From contig CAUJDF010000037.1 of the NCBI GenBank assembly GCA_963169045.1, forward strand, positions 124,001 to 188,000: DNA of 64,000 bases. The letters are read 5' to 3'. Below, one piece after another: positions 35,555 through 44,394 of the stretch. A program made the position numbers and the translations under genes. The stretch's first letter is position 1. Each line of letters starts with the position of its first letter. The notes under the pieces were generated by a model. It ran no database searches and was not told the origin of the DNA. It saw only the letters and a list, made by a program, of their open reading frames with translations. The DNA comes from Myxococcota bacterium (lineage in GTDB: Bacteria > Myxococcota_A > Bradymonadia > UBA7976 > UBA1532).

Positions 35555-36892
35555 TCACGCCGGTGTGGGCGCGGGGGGCGGCCCAGTCGCCGCATGACGC
35601 GCCCGGGGGCGGCCCTCCGGGGCCCGGCGCCGCCAGGCCCGTCCGAGGGCGACGGCGACCACGAGCCAGCCGGCGGCGACCGCGATGTTCACCAGCGTGA
35701 ACCCGCGCGCGCCGAGCCCGAGGTGGATGCCCGCCGCGACGAGCAGCGTCGATCCCAGGTCGCCGAAGCGCACCACGAAGGTGTCGATCGCCGCCTTCGC
35801 CTTGTACTTCGCCTCGCGCGACGTCCGCAGGAACAGCGCCTGCTGCGTCGTGCTCTGTAGCGAGTATTCGGCACTGTTCTCGATGATCTTCACGACCTGG
35901 GCCACGACGAGCACCGGCACGATCGAGAGGGCGCAGTATCCGACGAGCACCACGATCGGCAGCACGCGCACCGCGCCGGCGATGCCGATCCGTCGGAAGA
36001 CGCGCGCCACGAAGAAGAACTGGAAGAGCGCGGTGAGCACCGTGACCGCGGTCTGGAAGTCGCCGTAGAAGGCGCCGACCCAGGCCTCGCGGTCGGCCGG
36101 CGCCGAGTGGCTCGCCGCCGCCGCGCCCTCGACGAACCGCGCGAGGACGAAGTCGCCCGTCGTGTTGACGAGGTTGAGCGCCAGCACGCCCAGCGCGATG
36201 AGGCGCAGGTACGGATCGGCGAGCATCAGCCGGAAGCCGCCATGGGTCGCCCCCGCGCCGAGGGGCGCCGCCGGTCCGCGCGCCGCGATCCGCGCGCGCA
36301 CCCGTCCCGTGAGCGCGATGCAGGCGAGCAGGAGGGCGCCGGCGGCCAGCATCAGGTTCGCCGCGCCGAGCGGCGCGACGAGGCGCGCGGCGATCTGCGC
36401 CCCGGCGATGGCGCCGAGGGTGCCGCCGAACGCGACGAGCGGGAAGAGCCGGCGGCCCTCGTCCTCGCCGTGGAGGTCGTTCGCCAGCGACCAGAACTGC
36501 GCGATGGCCAGCGTGCTGAAGATGCCCAGCCACACGAAGAAGGCGAAGCCCACCGGCACGCCCGCCCGGGCGAGCAGCCAGAACGCGGCGAGGCACGCGG
36601 TGAAGAAGCCCGTCACCCAGGCGACGAGGCGGCTCGGCTCGACCCGGTCCGCGAGCAGCCCGTAGGCCGGCACCAGCGCAAGCAGCACCAGCGCCTCGAC
36701 GCCGCGCGCATACTGCCGCAGCACGGCGCCGCCGCTCACGAGCAGCAGCGGCTCCCGGATGACCTTGAGCACGTAGTAGGCGGTGAGCAGCAGGAACAGG
36801 TTCGTGAAGAGAAGCGCCACGGTGCGCCCCTCGCCGGGGCGGATTTCAGCGCCGACCGCCCGCTCGAACCGCCGCCGCACCGCGCCCGGCAT
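35555..36892 (-). CDS. Npt1/Npt2-like (ADP/ATP translocase family) nucleotide or MFS-type transporter
   Basis: 445 aa, about eleven to twelve membrane helices. The N-terminal stretch FTNLFLLLTAYYVLKVIREPLLL, WSLANDLHGEDEGRRLFPLVAFGGTLGAIAG and the helix pair around KIIENSAEYSLQSTTQQALFLRTSREAKYKAKAAID resemble the NTP/NDP exchange transporters of intracellular bacteria and their many uncharacterised free-living homologues. Whether it moves nucleotides cannot be read from sequence. The ATG at 36892 has GGAGG with ideal spacing and is preferred to the ATG at 36925. The gene lies 61 nt after uspA on the same strand and may be co-transcribed. Confidence 0.75.
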   Translation of the reverse strand: MPGAVRRRFERAVGAEIRPGEGRTVALLFTNLFLLLTAYYVLKVIREPLLLVSGGAVLRQYARGVEALVLLALVPAYGLLADRVEPSRLVAWVTGFFTACLAAFWLLARAGVPVGFAFFVWLGIFSTLAIAQFWSLANDLHGEDEGRRLFPLVAFGGTLGAIAGAQIAARLVAPLGAANLMLAAGALLLACIALTGRVRARIAARGPAAPLGAGATHGGFRLMLADPYLRLIALGVLALNLVNTTGDFVLARFVEGAAAASHSAPADREAWVGAFYGDFQTAVTVLTALFQFFFVARVFRRIGIAGAVRVLPIVVLVGYCALSIVPVLVVAQVVKIIENSAEYSLQSTTQQALFLRTSREAKYKAKAAIDTFVVRFGDLGSTLLVAAGIHLGLGARGFTLVNIAVAAGWLVVAVALGRAWRRRAPEGRPRARHAATGPPPAPTPA

Positions 36893-36953
36893 GGGCCCTC
36901 CGTGGTCGCCGCCGGTGCTTTGCATCGGCCGTTCCACGGCCGGGCCGCCGGGC

Positions 36954-37406
36954 TCAGGCGCGGGGCGCGGGGACGACCAGGACCGGCCGGTGGGCATGGC
37001 GGAGGACGCGCTCCGCCACGCTCCCGAGCAGCACGTGCTTCAGGCCCGTGCGCCCGCGCGTCCCCATCACGATCAGGTCGGGATCGCTCTCCTCGGCCAC
37101 CTTCAGGATGCGATCCGATGCGTCGCCCGCGAGGACGCGGACCTCGCCGACCAGCGACTCGAGGCCCGAGATGTCCGCGATGAACCGCCGCAGCTGCGCC
37201 TCGGCCTCACCGCGCATGTAATCGCTGAGGCGCGCGCCGCCGAACGCCGGGCTCACGACGTCGCCGACGACCGCGGGTGACGAGAACACGTGGACGACGT
37301 CGACGCGCGCGCCGTAGCGTCCCGCGAGCTCCGCCGCGCTCGCGAGCGCCTGCCGGGAGTCCTCGGAGAAGTCGACCGGGACCAGGATCCTTCGCCACTC
37401 GTTCAT
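36954..37406 (-). CDS. Universal stress protein (UspA family)
   Basis: 150 aa, single Usp domain of normal size. The first strand is RRILVPVDFSEDSRQAL, and the ATP-binding motif G-x2-G-x9-G-S is complete in GTRGRTGLKHVLLGSVAERV. Such ATP-binding Usp proteins act in starvation and oxidative stress responses in the cytoplasm. GGAGG precedes the ATG. It is divergent from the multi-PAS histidine kinase 188 bp away and followed by the Npt-like transporter. Confidence 0.92.
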   Translation of the reverse strand: MNEWRRILVPVDFSEDSRQALASAAELAGRYGARVDVVHVFSSPAVVGDVVSPAFGGARLSDYMRGEAEAQLRRFIADISGLESLVGEVRVLAGDASDRILKVAEESDPDLIVMGTRGRTGLKHVLLGSVAERVLRHAHRPVLVVPAPRA

Positions 37407-37594
37407 CGCCGCCTCCTCGCGCGCACGAGGTCACCGCGCGCCTTCTCCCGCTCCGTGTTGCGACGGCCGTGCCAGCCCATCGCACGCAGTGTCGACACGG
37501 GCGACGTTCCCGTCTCACCACCACCTCGGGCCGTGATGTCACGCGCCGCGACGCGGCGGACCCTCCCGCATCCACCCTTCGAGGGCGAGGTCTC

Positions 37595-40500
37595 ATGAGC
37601 GATCGTCGAGATGCCATCGGGGATGCCCTGTCGGACGACGCCGCGCTGTGCCGTCTGGTGCTCGATGGGATCGACGACCATGCCATCACCACCGTCGATC
37701 CCGATGGTGTGTTCACCGGCTGGAGCCTGGGGGCCGAGCGTATCTTCGGCCACCGGCGCTCGCAGGCCGTGGGACGGCCGATGGCGCTGGTGTTCGGGCC
37801 GGAGGACCGCGCGCGCGGCGCCCCTGCGTACGAGCTGGAGGCGGCCCGCGATCGGGCGCGCGTGGAGGTCGAGGGCTGGCAAGTCCGGCGCGACGGCAGC
37901 CGCTTCTGGGGTCGGTGCCTGACGGTGGCGCTGTACGACGACGCGGGCCGGCTGACGGCCTTCGCCCGCGTCGTCCGCGACGTCACCGAGGCGCTGCACG
38001 CCCGCCAGCGGCTGGCGCAGGAGGCCGAGCGGCGGGCGGAGCTGCACGCGCTGCAAGAGGATCTGGCCCGCGAGCAGCTCGACGCGCGGGCCCTGATGGA
38101 CCGCATCGCCGAGCGCACCCGCGCGCTCACCCGCGCGAGCGGATCGGTGCTCGCCCTCCTCGAAGGGGAGGAGCTCGTCTATCGGGCCGCGTCGGGGACC
38201 ACCGTCGACCACCTCGGGACGCGCCTGCGCCTCGACCACAGCCTGGCCGGGTGGTGCGTGCGGACGGGGCGCGTGCTGCACACCGGCGACGCCCCTGGCG
38301 ACGACCGCGCCGACACCGACGTGGTGCGGCGGATCGGCGCCCGGTCGCTCATCGCCGTCCCGCTCCTGCACGGCGGGCGGGCGGTGGGGGTGCTGAAGGT
38401 CCACTCGCCCGAGCCCGACGCGTTCACCGGCGACGACGTCGAGACGCTCGAGCTGATGGCCGGCTTCTTCGCCGCTGCCCTGGCGCGGGGAGCGGAGCGC
38501 TCGCGGCTCGAGGCGACGCTCGACGCGCTGCCCGTCGGCGTCGTCATCGCCGACGCCGCGGGGCGCGTGGTGCAGGCGAACCCGGCGGCCCGCACGATCT
38601 GGGGCGGCTCGATCGACCTGACGCGCGACGTCGCCCTCCGGGAGGCCTCGGGCCCGGAGGAGGTCGACGTCGAGGCGGCCGACGGCGAGCGGCGCACCCT
38701 CCTCAACTACGCGCGGCCCATTCGCGACGCGAGCGGCCTCCTGCTCGGCGGCGTCGTCGTCCACGTCGACATCACCGAGCGGGTGCGCGCCGCGGAGCGC
38801 CTGCGCCTCTTCGAGTCGGTCGTGGCGTCGGCCCAGGACGCGGTGGTGGTCACCGAGGCGGAGCCGCTCGATCCGCCCGGTCCGCGCATCGTGTACGTGA
38901 ACGCCTCGTTCACGGCCATGACCGGCTATGCGCCCGAAGAGGTGATCGGCCGCGACCCGCGCATGCTGCAGGGCCCGGAGACCGATCACGACGCGACGGC
39001 GCACATGCGCGCGGCGCTCGAGGCCGAGGCGCCCACGCGCGTCGAGCTGCTCAACTACCGCAAGGACGGCGCGCCCTTCTACGTCGAGATCGACCTCGTG
39101 CCGGTGCGCGACGGGCGCGGTCGCCTGACCCATTGGGCCAGCGTCCAGCGCGACACCACCGCGCGCCGGCAACAGGAGGAGGCGGCGCTGCGTCTCGAGC
39201 GCGAGCGGGCCGCGCGCACCGAGGCCGCCGAGGGGCGCCGCCGCACCGAGGCGATCCTCGAGAGCATCACCGACGCGTTCGTCGCCATCGACCGCGACTG
39301 GCGGTTCATCTACGTGAACCGCCGCGCCGCCGAATACATGGGTCGCGAGCGGGACGAGCTCATCGGCGGCAACCTCTGGGAGGAGTTCCCGCTGCTCCAG
39401 GGCAGCGCCTGCGAGGCCGAGCTCCGTCGCTCGGTCGGCGACAACGTGTCCGTGCGCTTCGAGGCGCGCTCGCCGCGGCAGAACGCCTGGTTCGAGGTCC
39501 GCGGCTACCCGACCGACGAGGGCTTCTCCATCTACCTGCACGACGTCACCGCCCGCCACCTGGCCGAGTCGGCGCTCCGGCAGACGAAGGAGGAGCTCGA
39601 GGCGCTCGTGGCCGCCTCGCCGCTCGCGATCGTCGCCTTCGACCTCGAGGGTCGCGTCGAGGTCTGGAACCCGAGCGCCGAGCGCCTGTTCGGCTGGACG
39701 GCTGAGGAGATGATCGGCGGACCGGCGCCCCCCGACGACGCGCGCGTGATCGACATCGAGCACGAGCTGGAGCGCGCGCGCCGGGGCGAGATCCTCACCC
39801 GGTACGAGACGCCGTGCACCCGCAAGGATGGCACGCGGGTGTACGTCAGCGTCTCGACGGCGGCGCTGCGCGCCGGCGGCGGCCGGATCCGCGGCGTCGT
39901 GGCCATGGTCGAGGACGTCACCGACCGCCGCCAGGCCGAAGACGCGCAGCACCGGCTCACCGCCATCCTCGAGGGCACGACGGACCTCGTCGCGACCACC
40001 GACCTGCGCGGTGACGTGCTCTACCTCAACCGGGCCGGCCGCGAGATGCTCAGGAGCGGCGAATGCGATCCGATCGGTCGCAATTTCATGGACTTCCTGC
40101 CGGACTGGGCGGCGGCGCGCCTGCTGACCGAGGGCATCCCCGCCGCGCTGCGCGCCGGTGGCTGGAAGGGCGAGCTGGCCGTGCTCGGGCCGGGCGGCGG
40201 CGAGATCCCGGTGTCCCAGGTCGTCACCGCGCACCGTGGCCCCGACGGCGAGATCGCGTACCTCTCGACGGTGATCCGCGACATGACGGAGCGCGAGCGC
40301 GTCGAGGAAGCGCAGCGCTTCCTCTCCGAGGCCAGCCGCGCGCTCTCGGGATCGCTCGAGTACGACGAGGTGCTGCGCAACGTGCTCGGCCTGGCGGTGC
40401 CGCGCCTCGCCGACTTCGCCGTCATCGACCTGATCGGCGAGGACGGCGAAGTCCGGCGCGCGGCCGGCCTGCACGCCGACCCCGCGCAGCAGCCCCTCCT

Positions 40501-41515
40501 CGACGAGCTGCGGCGTTTCCCGGCGGGCCGCGGCCGTGCGTTCGGCACGAGCGTCGCCCTGCGCGAAGGGCGGACGGAGCGCGTCGCCGAAATCACGCCC
40601 ATGTGGCTGCGCGCGCTGAGCCGCGACGCGGAGCACCTGCGGCTGCTCAAGGCGCTCGATCCGCGATCCGAGCTCGCGGTGCCGCTGCGCGTGCGCGGCC
40701 GCGTCGTCGGCGCGCTCACCCTGGTCGCCGCTGCGTCCGGACGCCGGTTCGACGACGACGACGTGCCGGTCGCCGAGGAGCTCGCGAGCCGCGCGGCGCT
40801 CGCGCTCGACAACGCGACGCTGCTCCGCACCACCCGCGAGGCGTTGCGGACCCGCGACGAGGTGCTCCGCGTCGTCGCCCACGACCTGCGCAGCCCGATC
40901 ACCACCGTCTCGCTCACCGCCGGGGTGCTGCTCGAGGGCGTGCCGCCGGACGAGGCGCGCGCCGGCCTCGAGCGGATCATGCGCAGCGCCGACCGCGCGC
41001 AGCGCCTCATCGGAGAGCTGCTCGACCTCGCCCGGCTGCAGGCCGGCCGCCTCGCGCTGCGGCGCGAGCCCGTGGCGCCCGCGGCGCTGGTCGAAGAGGC
41101 CGCCGACCAGCACCGACCGAGCGCCGCCGAGAAGGCCATCGAGCTCGAGACGCACGTCGCGCCGGACCTGCCGTCGGTCCCGGCCGATCGCGACCGCCTG
41201 CTCCGGGTGCTCGACAATCTGCTCGCGAACGCGATCCGGTTCACACCCGAGGGCGGCCGCGTCGTCGTCGACGCCCGCGCCGCCGACGGCGCGGTGGCCA
41301 TCGCCGTCTCCGACACCGGCCCCGGCAGCGGCCCCGAGCAGCTCGCGCATTTCTTCGACCCGTTCTGGCAGGAGCACCCCACGACCCAGGGCGGGGCGGG
41401 GCTGGGCCTGGCGATCTGCAAAGGCGTGGTCGAGGCCCACGGCGGGCGCATCGAGGTCCGGAGCGAGCCGGGCTGCGGCACGACCTTTCGAATCACCCTG
41501 CCGCGTGCCGAGTGA
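37595..41515 (+). CDS. Hybrid-length multi-PAS/GAF sensor histidine kinase
   Basis: 1,306 aa, no membrane helix, so a soluble sensor. Order by eye: PAS (about 20-135), coiled linker, GAF (about 160-300), five more PAS domains (about 305-905; for example IVYVNASFTAMTGYAPEEVIGRDPRMLQG, and RFIYVNRRAAEYMGRERDELIGG), GAF (about 925-1070), HisKA with phospho-accepting His1096 in VVAHDLRSPI, and HATPase_c with N-box NLLANAIRFTPEGG, DTGPGSGPE and GGAGLGLAICKG. The third PAS resembles photo/redox LOV-like sequences but its GRDPRMLQG lacks the NCRFLQ Cys, so flavin photochemistry is not supported. No response regulator is adjacent. GAGG precedes the ATG. Divergent from uspA. Confidence 0.92.
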   Translation: MSDRRDAIGDALSDDAALCRLVLDGIDDHAITTVDPDGVFTGWSLGAERIFGHRRSQAVGRPMALVFGPEDRARGAPAYELEAARDRARVEVEGWQVRRDGSRFWGRCLTVALYDDAGRLTAFARVVRDVTEALHARQRLAQEAERRAELHALQEDLAREQLDARALMDRIAERTRALTRASGSVLALLEGEELVYRAASGTTVDHLGTRLRLDHSLAGWCVRTGRVLHTGDAPGDDRADTDVVRRIGARSLIAVPLLHGGRAVGVLKVHSPEPDAFTGDDVETLELMAGFFAAALARGAERSRLEATLDALPVGVVIADAAGRVVQANPAARTIWGGSIDLTRDVALREASGPEEVDVEAADGERRTLLNYARPIRDASGLLLGGVVVHVDITERVRAAERLRLFESVVASAQDAVVVTEAEPLDPPGPRIVYVNASFTAMTGYAPEEVIGRDPRMLQGPETDHDATAHMRAALEAEAPTRVELLNYRKDGAPFYVEIDLVPVRDGRGRLTHWASVQRDTTARRQQEEAALRLERERAARTEAAEGRRRTEAILESITDAFVAIDRDWRFIYVNRRAAEYMGRERDELIGGNLWEEFPLLQGSACEAELRRSVGDNVSVRFEARSPRQNAWFEVRGYPTDEGFSIYLHDVTARHLAESALRQTKEELEALVAASPLAIVAFDLEGRVEVWNPSAERLFGWTAEEMIGGPAPPDDARVIDIEHELERARRGEILTRYETPCTRKDGTRVYVSVSTAALRAGGGRIRGVVAMVEDVTDRRQAEDAQHRLTAILEGTTDLVATTDLRGDVLYLNRAGREMLRSGECDPIGRNFMDFLPDWAAARLLTEGIPAALRAGGWKGELAVLGPGGGEIPVSQVVTAHRGPDGEIAYLSTVIRDMTERERVEEAQRFLSEASRALSGSLEYDEVLRNVLGLAVPRLADFAVIDLIGEDGEVRRAAGLHADPAQQPLLDELRRFPAGRGRAFGTSVALREGRTERVAEITPMWLRALSRDAEHLRLLKALDPRSELAVPLRVRGRVVGALTLVAAASGRRFDDDDVPVAEELASRAALALDNATLLRTTREALRTRDEVLRVVAHDLRSPITTVSLTAGVLLEGVPPDEARAGLERIMRSADRAQRLIGELLDLARLQAGRLALRREPVAPAALVEEAADQHRPSAAEKAIELETHVAPDLPSVPADRDRLLRVLDNLLANAIRFTPEGGRVVVDARAADGAVAIAVSDTGPGSGPEQLAHFFDPFWQEHPTTQGGAGLGLAICKGVVEAHGGRIEVRSEPGCGTTFRITLPRAE

Positions 41516-41594
41516 GCGAGCCACGCCGGACCGCGAACCACCGCCGCCCAACGAGGCGCTTGTGTCGCGGCCCGGCCGCCGGCATGTTGGCGCC

Positions 41595-42527
41595 ATGGGT
41601 GGCAGACTCTCCTGGTTCGTCCTCGCGGCCGCGCTCGCGGTCGTCGCTCCGTCCGTGGCCGCGGCCCAGCCGATGGTGCCGCCGCCGATCCCGAGCTCGC
41701 GGCTCGTGCTGAGCGACCTCACGGTGATGCGGCTCAACCCGACCGGGCTCGAGACACAGGCGCGGTTCGGCTACCAGCGCAAGATCTACGACGCCGACGA
41801 GTCGCTGGCGCTGCGCGACAACTTCTGGTTCGCCGGCACATACCTGCGCTTCAGCCCGGCGTCGGTCCGCACGGCGGCGATGGCCGAGGTGCAGCCGCTG
41901 TCGCTGCTGAACCTGCGCTTCACCGCCGAGTACCTGCACTTCTACGGCAACTTCACCTTCCTGCAGTCGCGGCCCGACGCGGGCGCCGACCTGTCGGACG
42001 ACGCGCTGAAGGACAACGAGACGGGCCCCTTCGGGAACTACTCCGCCGGCGGCGTCCACGTGACCTTCGAGCCGATGCTGCAGGCCAAGGTCGGACCGGT
42101 CGCCGTCCGCGACCGCGCCCTCTTCGGCTGGTTCGACATGGACCTGCGCGCGGGCGATCGCGTCTGGTACGAGGCGACGCTCGACACGGCGGTGCCCGGC
42201 ACCGGATGGGTCGTCGCGAACGACCTCGACGTGATCTACGTCACCGACTTCGGCCTGAACGTGGGGACGCGCTTCACTTCGGTCTTGCCGCAATACACCG
42301 AGGCGCAGAACCCGACCGACGAGGACAACAGCCACCACCGGCTGGGTCTGCTCGCGGCGTACACCTTCTTCGACGAGGGATACACGGCGTTCAACAAGCC
42401 GACGGCGGTGCTGATCTCGAGCTGGTACCTCAAGCATCGCTACCGCGCCGGCCAGGAAGTGTCGCGTGCGATGCCTTATGTCATCCTCGGCTTCGCCTTC
42501 CAGACCGATCTGATGGACGTCCAGTAG
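41595..42527 (+). CDS. Probable outer-membrane beta-barrel protein
   Basis: 310 aa. A signal peptide (MGGRLSWFVLAAALAVVAPSVAAAQ) is followed by a sequence with alternating hydrophobic residues and many Tyr, Phe and Trp, as expected for transmembrane beta strands (ARFGYQRKIY, FWFAGTYLRFSP, LRFTAEYLHFYGNFTF). The final strand AMPYVILGFAFQTDLMDVQ does not end in the classical C-terminal Phe but is otherwise barrel-like. Function unknown. The gene begins 79 nt after the histidine kinase stop on the same strand and may depend on its transcript. Confidence 0.75.
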   Translation: MGGRLSWFVLAAALAVVAPSVAAAQPMVPPPIPSSRLVLSDLTVMRLNPTGLETQARFGYQRKIYDADESLALRDNFWFAGTYLRFSPASVRTAAMAEVQPLSLLNLRFTAEYLHFYGNFTFLQSRPDAGADLSDDALKDNETGPFGNYSAGGVHVTFEPMLQAKVGPVAVRDRALFGWFDMDLRAGDRVWYEATLDTAVPGTGWVVANDLDVIYVTDFGLNVGTRFTSVLPQYTEAQNPTDEDNSHHRLGLLAAYTFFDEGYTAFNKPTAVLISSWYLKHRYRAGQEVSRAMPYVILGFAFQTDLMDVQ

Positions 42528-42537
42528 GCGGCCGCGG

Positions 42538-42903
42538 TCAGACGCGGACGACCTGCAGGCGCTCGCCGGCGTCGTGGTTGCGGTAGGCGCGCACGGCGAG
42601 GTCGTGGAGGGCGCGCAGCAGCGTCGCGGAGTCGGCGCGGCCCGCCGAGCCGTGCCACTGCCACGCGCGGTCGTCGAGGATGACGGTGCCGTACACGGTC
42701 GCGACGGCGAAGGCATCGAGCTCGAAGGTATCGATACCATCGAGCGCGCCGCCGGGCAGGGGGGGCGCCACCACGAAGTTCGGCAGCAGGGTGACGGGCG
42801 CGCCGCTGAGCGCCGTCAGCCGCCCGAGCCAGCCGGCGTCGGTGAGGTCCTCGAGCGCCAGCGGTCCCACCTGCGCATCGCCGGCGCGGACGACGACGCT
42901 CAC
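42538..42903 (-). CDS. Small hypothetical protein, last gene of molybdenum hydroxylase operon
   Basis: 121 aa, not recognised. The GTG start overlaps the stop of the glyoxalase-like gene (GTGA, 42900-42903), and the reading frame has strong GC3 bias. It is soluble, without signal or membrane segment. Sequence near the middle (PVTLLPNFVVAPPLPGG, GIDTFELDAFAVATVYG) looks globular. Tight coupling to the VOC protein suggests a shared role. Confidence 0.65.
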   Translation of the reverse strand: MSVVVRAGDAQVGPLALEDLTDAGWLGRLTALSGAPVTLLPNFVVAPPLPGGALDGIDTFELDAFAVATVYGTVILDDRAWQWHGSAGRADSATLLRALHDLAVRAYRNHDAGERLQVVRV

Positions 42904-43412
42904 TTCGGATACCACTGCGTGTCGGCCGGCTCCTTGATCTGATTGAGCTCGACCCACAGGTTGTCGGGACCGACGAGGATGGCGACGTCGTGCTTGAACT
43001 CGCCGGCGTCGATGCGTTCGCGGCTGAGGGGCGGCGCGATGTACGTCGTCTGCAGGTATTTGCCCATGCCGCCGCCGCCCATCTTCTGCTGCAGCTCGCG
43101 GACCTTCGCCGGGGTGAGCACGAACTGCGCGCCCCGCGACTCGAGGTCGGCGATCGCCCGGTCGAGGTCGTCGACGCGCAGCCCGAGGTGGTTGCGGTAC
43201 TCCCACTCCTGGCCGGGTCCCGGGGGCGGCTTGAGGTTCGGGTCCTGCCGGAAGATCAGGCTCACGCCCGGCATCGTCAGCCGCGTGAACGGTTGCCCCG
43301 CCATCAGACCGCGGAAGATCACCTTCGCGCCGAACAGATCGACCCAGAACTTCTCCATGGCCTCGGCATCGGAGCAGGCCATGGACACTTCGATGAACAG
43401 ATAGTTCTCCAT
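42900..43412 (-). CDS. Glyoxalase/VOC superfamily protein
   Basis: 170 aa, one VOC unit with the paired beta-alpha-beta modules. The start ENYLFIEVSMACSDAEAMEKFWVDLFGAKV and the later NHLGLRVDDLDRAIADLESRGAQF are diagnostic of the fold; the last strand (DNLWVELNQIKE) supplies a Glu in the place of a usual metal ligand. Substrates of VOC enzymes vary (dioxygenases, epimerases, isomerases), so only the fold is assigned. AAGG lies 7 nt before the ATG. It follows the FAD subunit by 10 nt and may act on the same aromatic or aldehyde substrate (inference). Confidence 0.8.
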   Translation of the reverse strand: MENYLFIEVSMACSDAEAMEKFWVDLFGAKVIFRGLMAGQPFTRLTMPGVSLIFRQDPNLKPPPGPGQEWEYRNHLGLRVDDLDRAIADLESRGAQFVLTPAKVRELQQKMGGGGMGKYLQTTYIAPPLSRERIDAGEFKHDVAILVGPDNLWVELNQIKEPADTQWYPK

Positions 43413-43422
43413 CGGACCGCCT

Positions 43423-44394
43423 TCACTCCGTCGCCGCGGCGACGGCGCGCCGGACGAGCACGGGCACCATCTCGCGGCGCCACTCCACGTCGCCGTTGAT
43501 GTTGGGCAGGGGCCGGGTGCTCTGGAACGCCTTCTCGCCCCACTCGGCGACGAGCACGTGGTTCAACAGACCCTCGGGCAGGCCTTTGACGCGGCGCGGA
43601 CGCGCCGCGATGGCGCTCACCACGATGTCGGGTCGCCGCGCCTGCCCGTCGACGAGGTCGAAGGCGACGGCGACGTTCAGCATCGGGAAGTCGACGGACT
43701 CGCGGATGCGCAGCTTGTCGAACCCGAAGCGGCGGATCGGCGCCGGGCGCGGCACCAGGATGCGCGTCACGACCTCGCCCTGGGCCAGCGCGTTGTTCTT
43801 CACGCCGTCGTTCACGTAGAAGTCGTCGAGCGCCACCTCGCGCCGGCCGCCCACGCCGACGATCTCGAGGCGCGCGTCGAGCGTGAGCAGCGGCGGCGCC
43901 GAGTCATTGCTCGCGGCGGCGACGCACTTCTTGCCCGTGCGGGTGACGTGGCACTCGGTGCCGTCCTTCTTGATGCAGAAGCCGAGGGCCTCGCGCCAGA
44001 AGTAGGTCTGGTTGATGTAGACGCAGCGCGTGTCGAGACACACGTTGCCGCCGAGCGTGCCCATGCGCCGGTGCTGCGGTCCCGCGACGTGCCCCACCGC
44101 CGCGGCGAGCGACGGCAGCAGGTGCCGGACCTCCGGGTGCTCCGCCAGCCGGTGCAGCGTCACGAGCGCACCCAGAGACAAGGGATCGCCGCTCAGATCG
44201 AGACCGTCGAGCCCCTGCACGCGACCCAGCGAGACCAGGACCTTCGGCTCGTACAGCCCGTGCTTCAGGTTCGGCATCACGTCGGTGCCGCCGGCGACCA
44301 CGCGCGCCTCGGGACCGTGCCGCTGCAGCAGCGCGACGACCTCGTCGACCGTGGTCGGCGTCTCGACGGTGAAGGTGGGGGCGATCCTCAGCAC
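43423..44394 (-). CDS. FAD/[4Fe-4S] subunit of molybdenum hydroxylase, 4-hydroxybenzoyl-CoA reductase beta-like
   Basis: 323 aa, GTG start with GGAGG 9 nt upstream; the first seven nt overlap the stop of the gamma-alpha gene. FAD-binding motifs are AGGTDVMPNLKHG and TLGGNVCLDTRC. The loop after these holds four Cys (CVYINQTYFWREALGFC, then TEC and KKC), matching the [4Fe-4S] insertion known from 4-hydroxybenzoyl-CoA reductase beta and also, in a different form, from PaoB-type aldehyde oxidoreductases. The sequence of the loop is nearer to the former by eye. The subunit passes electrons between FAD, the 4Fe-4S cluster and the other subunits. Confidence 0.85.
   Translation of the reverse strand: MLRIAPTFTVETPTTVDEVVALLQRHGPEARVVAGGTDVMPNLKHGLYEPKVLVSLGRVQGLDGLDLSGDPLSLGALVTLHRLAEHPEVRHLLPSLAAAVGHVAGPQHRRMGTLGGNVCLDTRCVYINQTYFWREALGFCIKKDGTECHVTRTGKKCVAAASNDSAPPLLTLDARLEIVGVGGRREVALDDFYVNDGVKNNALAQGEVVTRILVPRPAPIRRFGFDKLRIRESVDFPMLNVAVAFDLVDGQARRPDIVVSAIAARPRRVKGLPEGLLNHVLVAEWGEKAFQSTRPLPNINGDVEWRREMVPVLVRRAVAAATE

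Noticed and set aside
38818-39180. LOV photosensor in the large histidine kinase
   Set aside because: The third PAS resembles LOV proteins (GRDPRMLQGPET) but lacks the flavin-reactive Cys of the NCRFLQ motif.
37403-41737. A minus-strand 1,444-codon protein
   Set aside because: It lies opposite the multi-PAS histidine kinase, whose domains are unmistakable; the antisense frame is open only because of codon bias.
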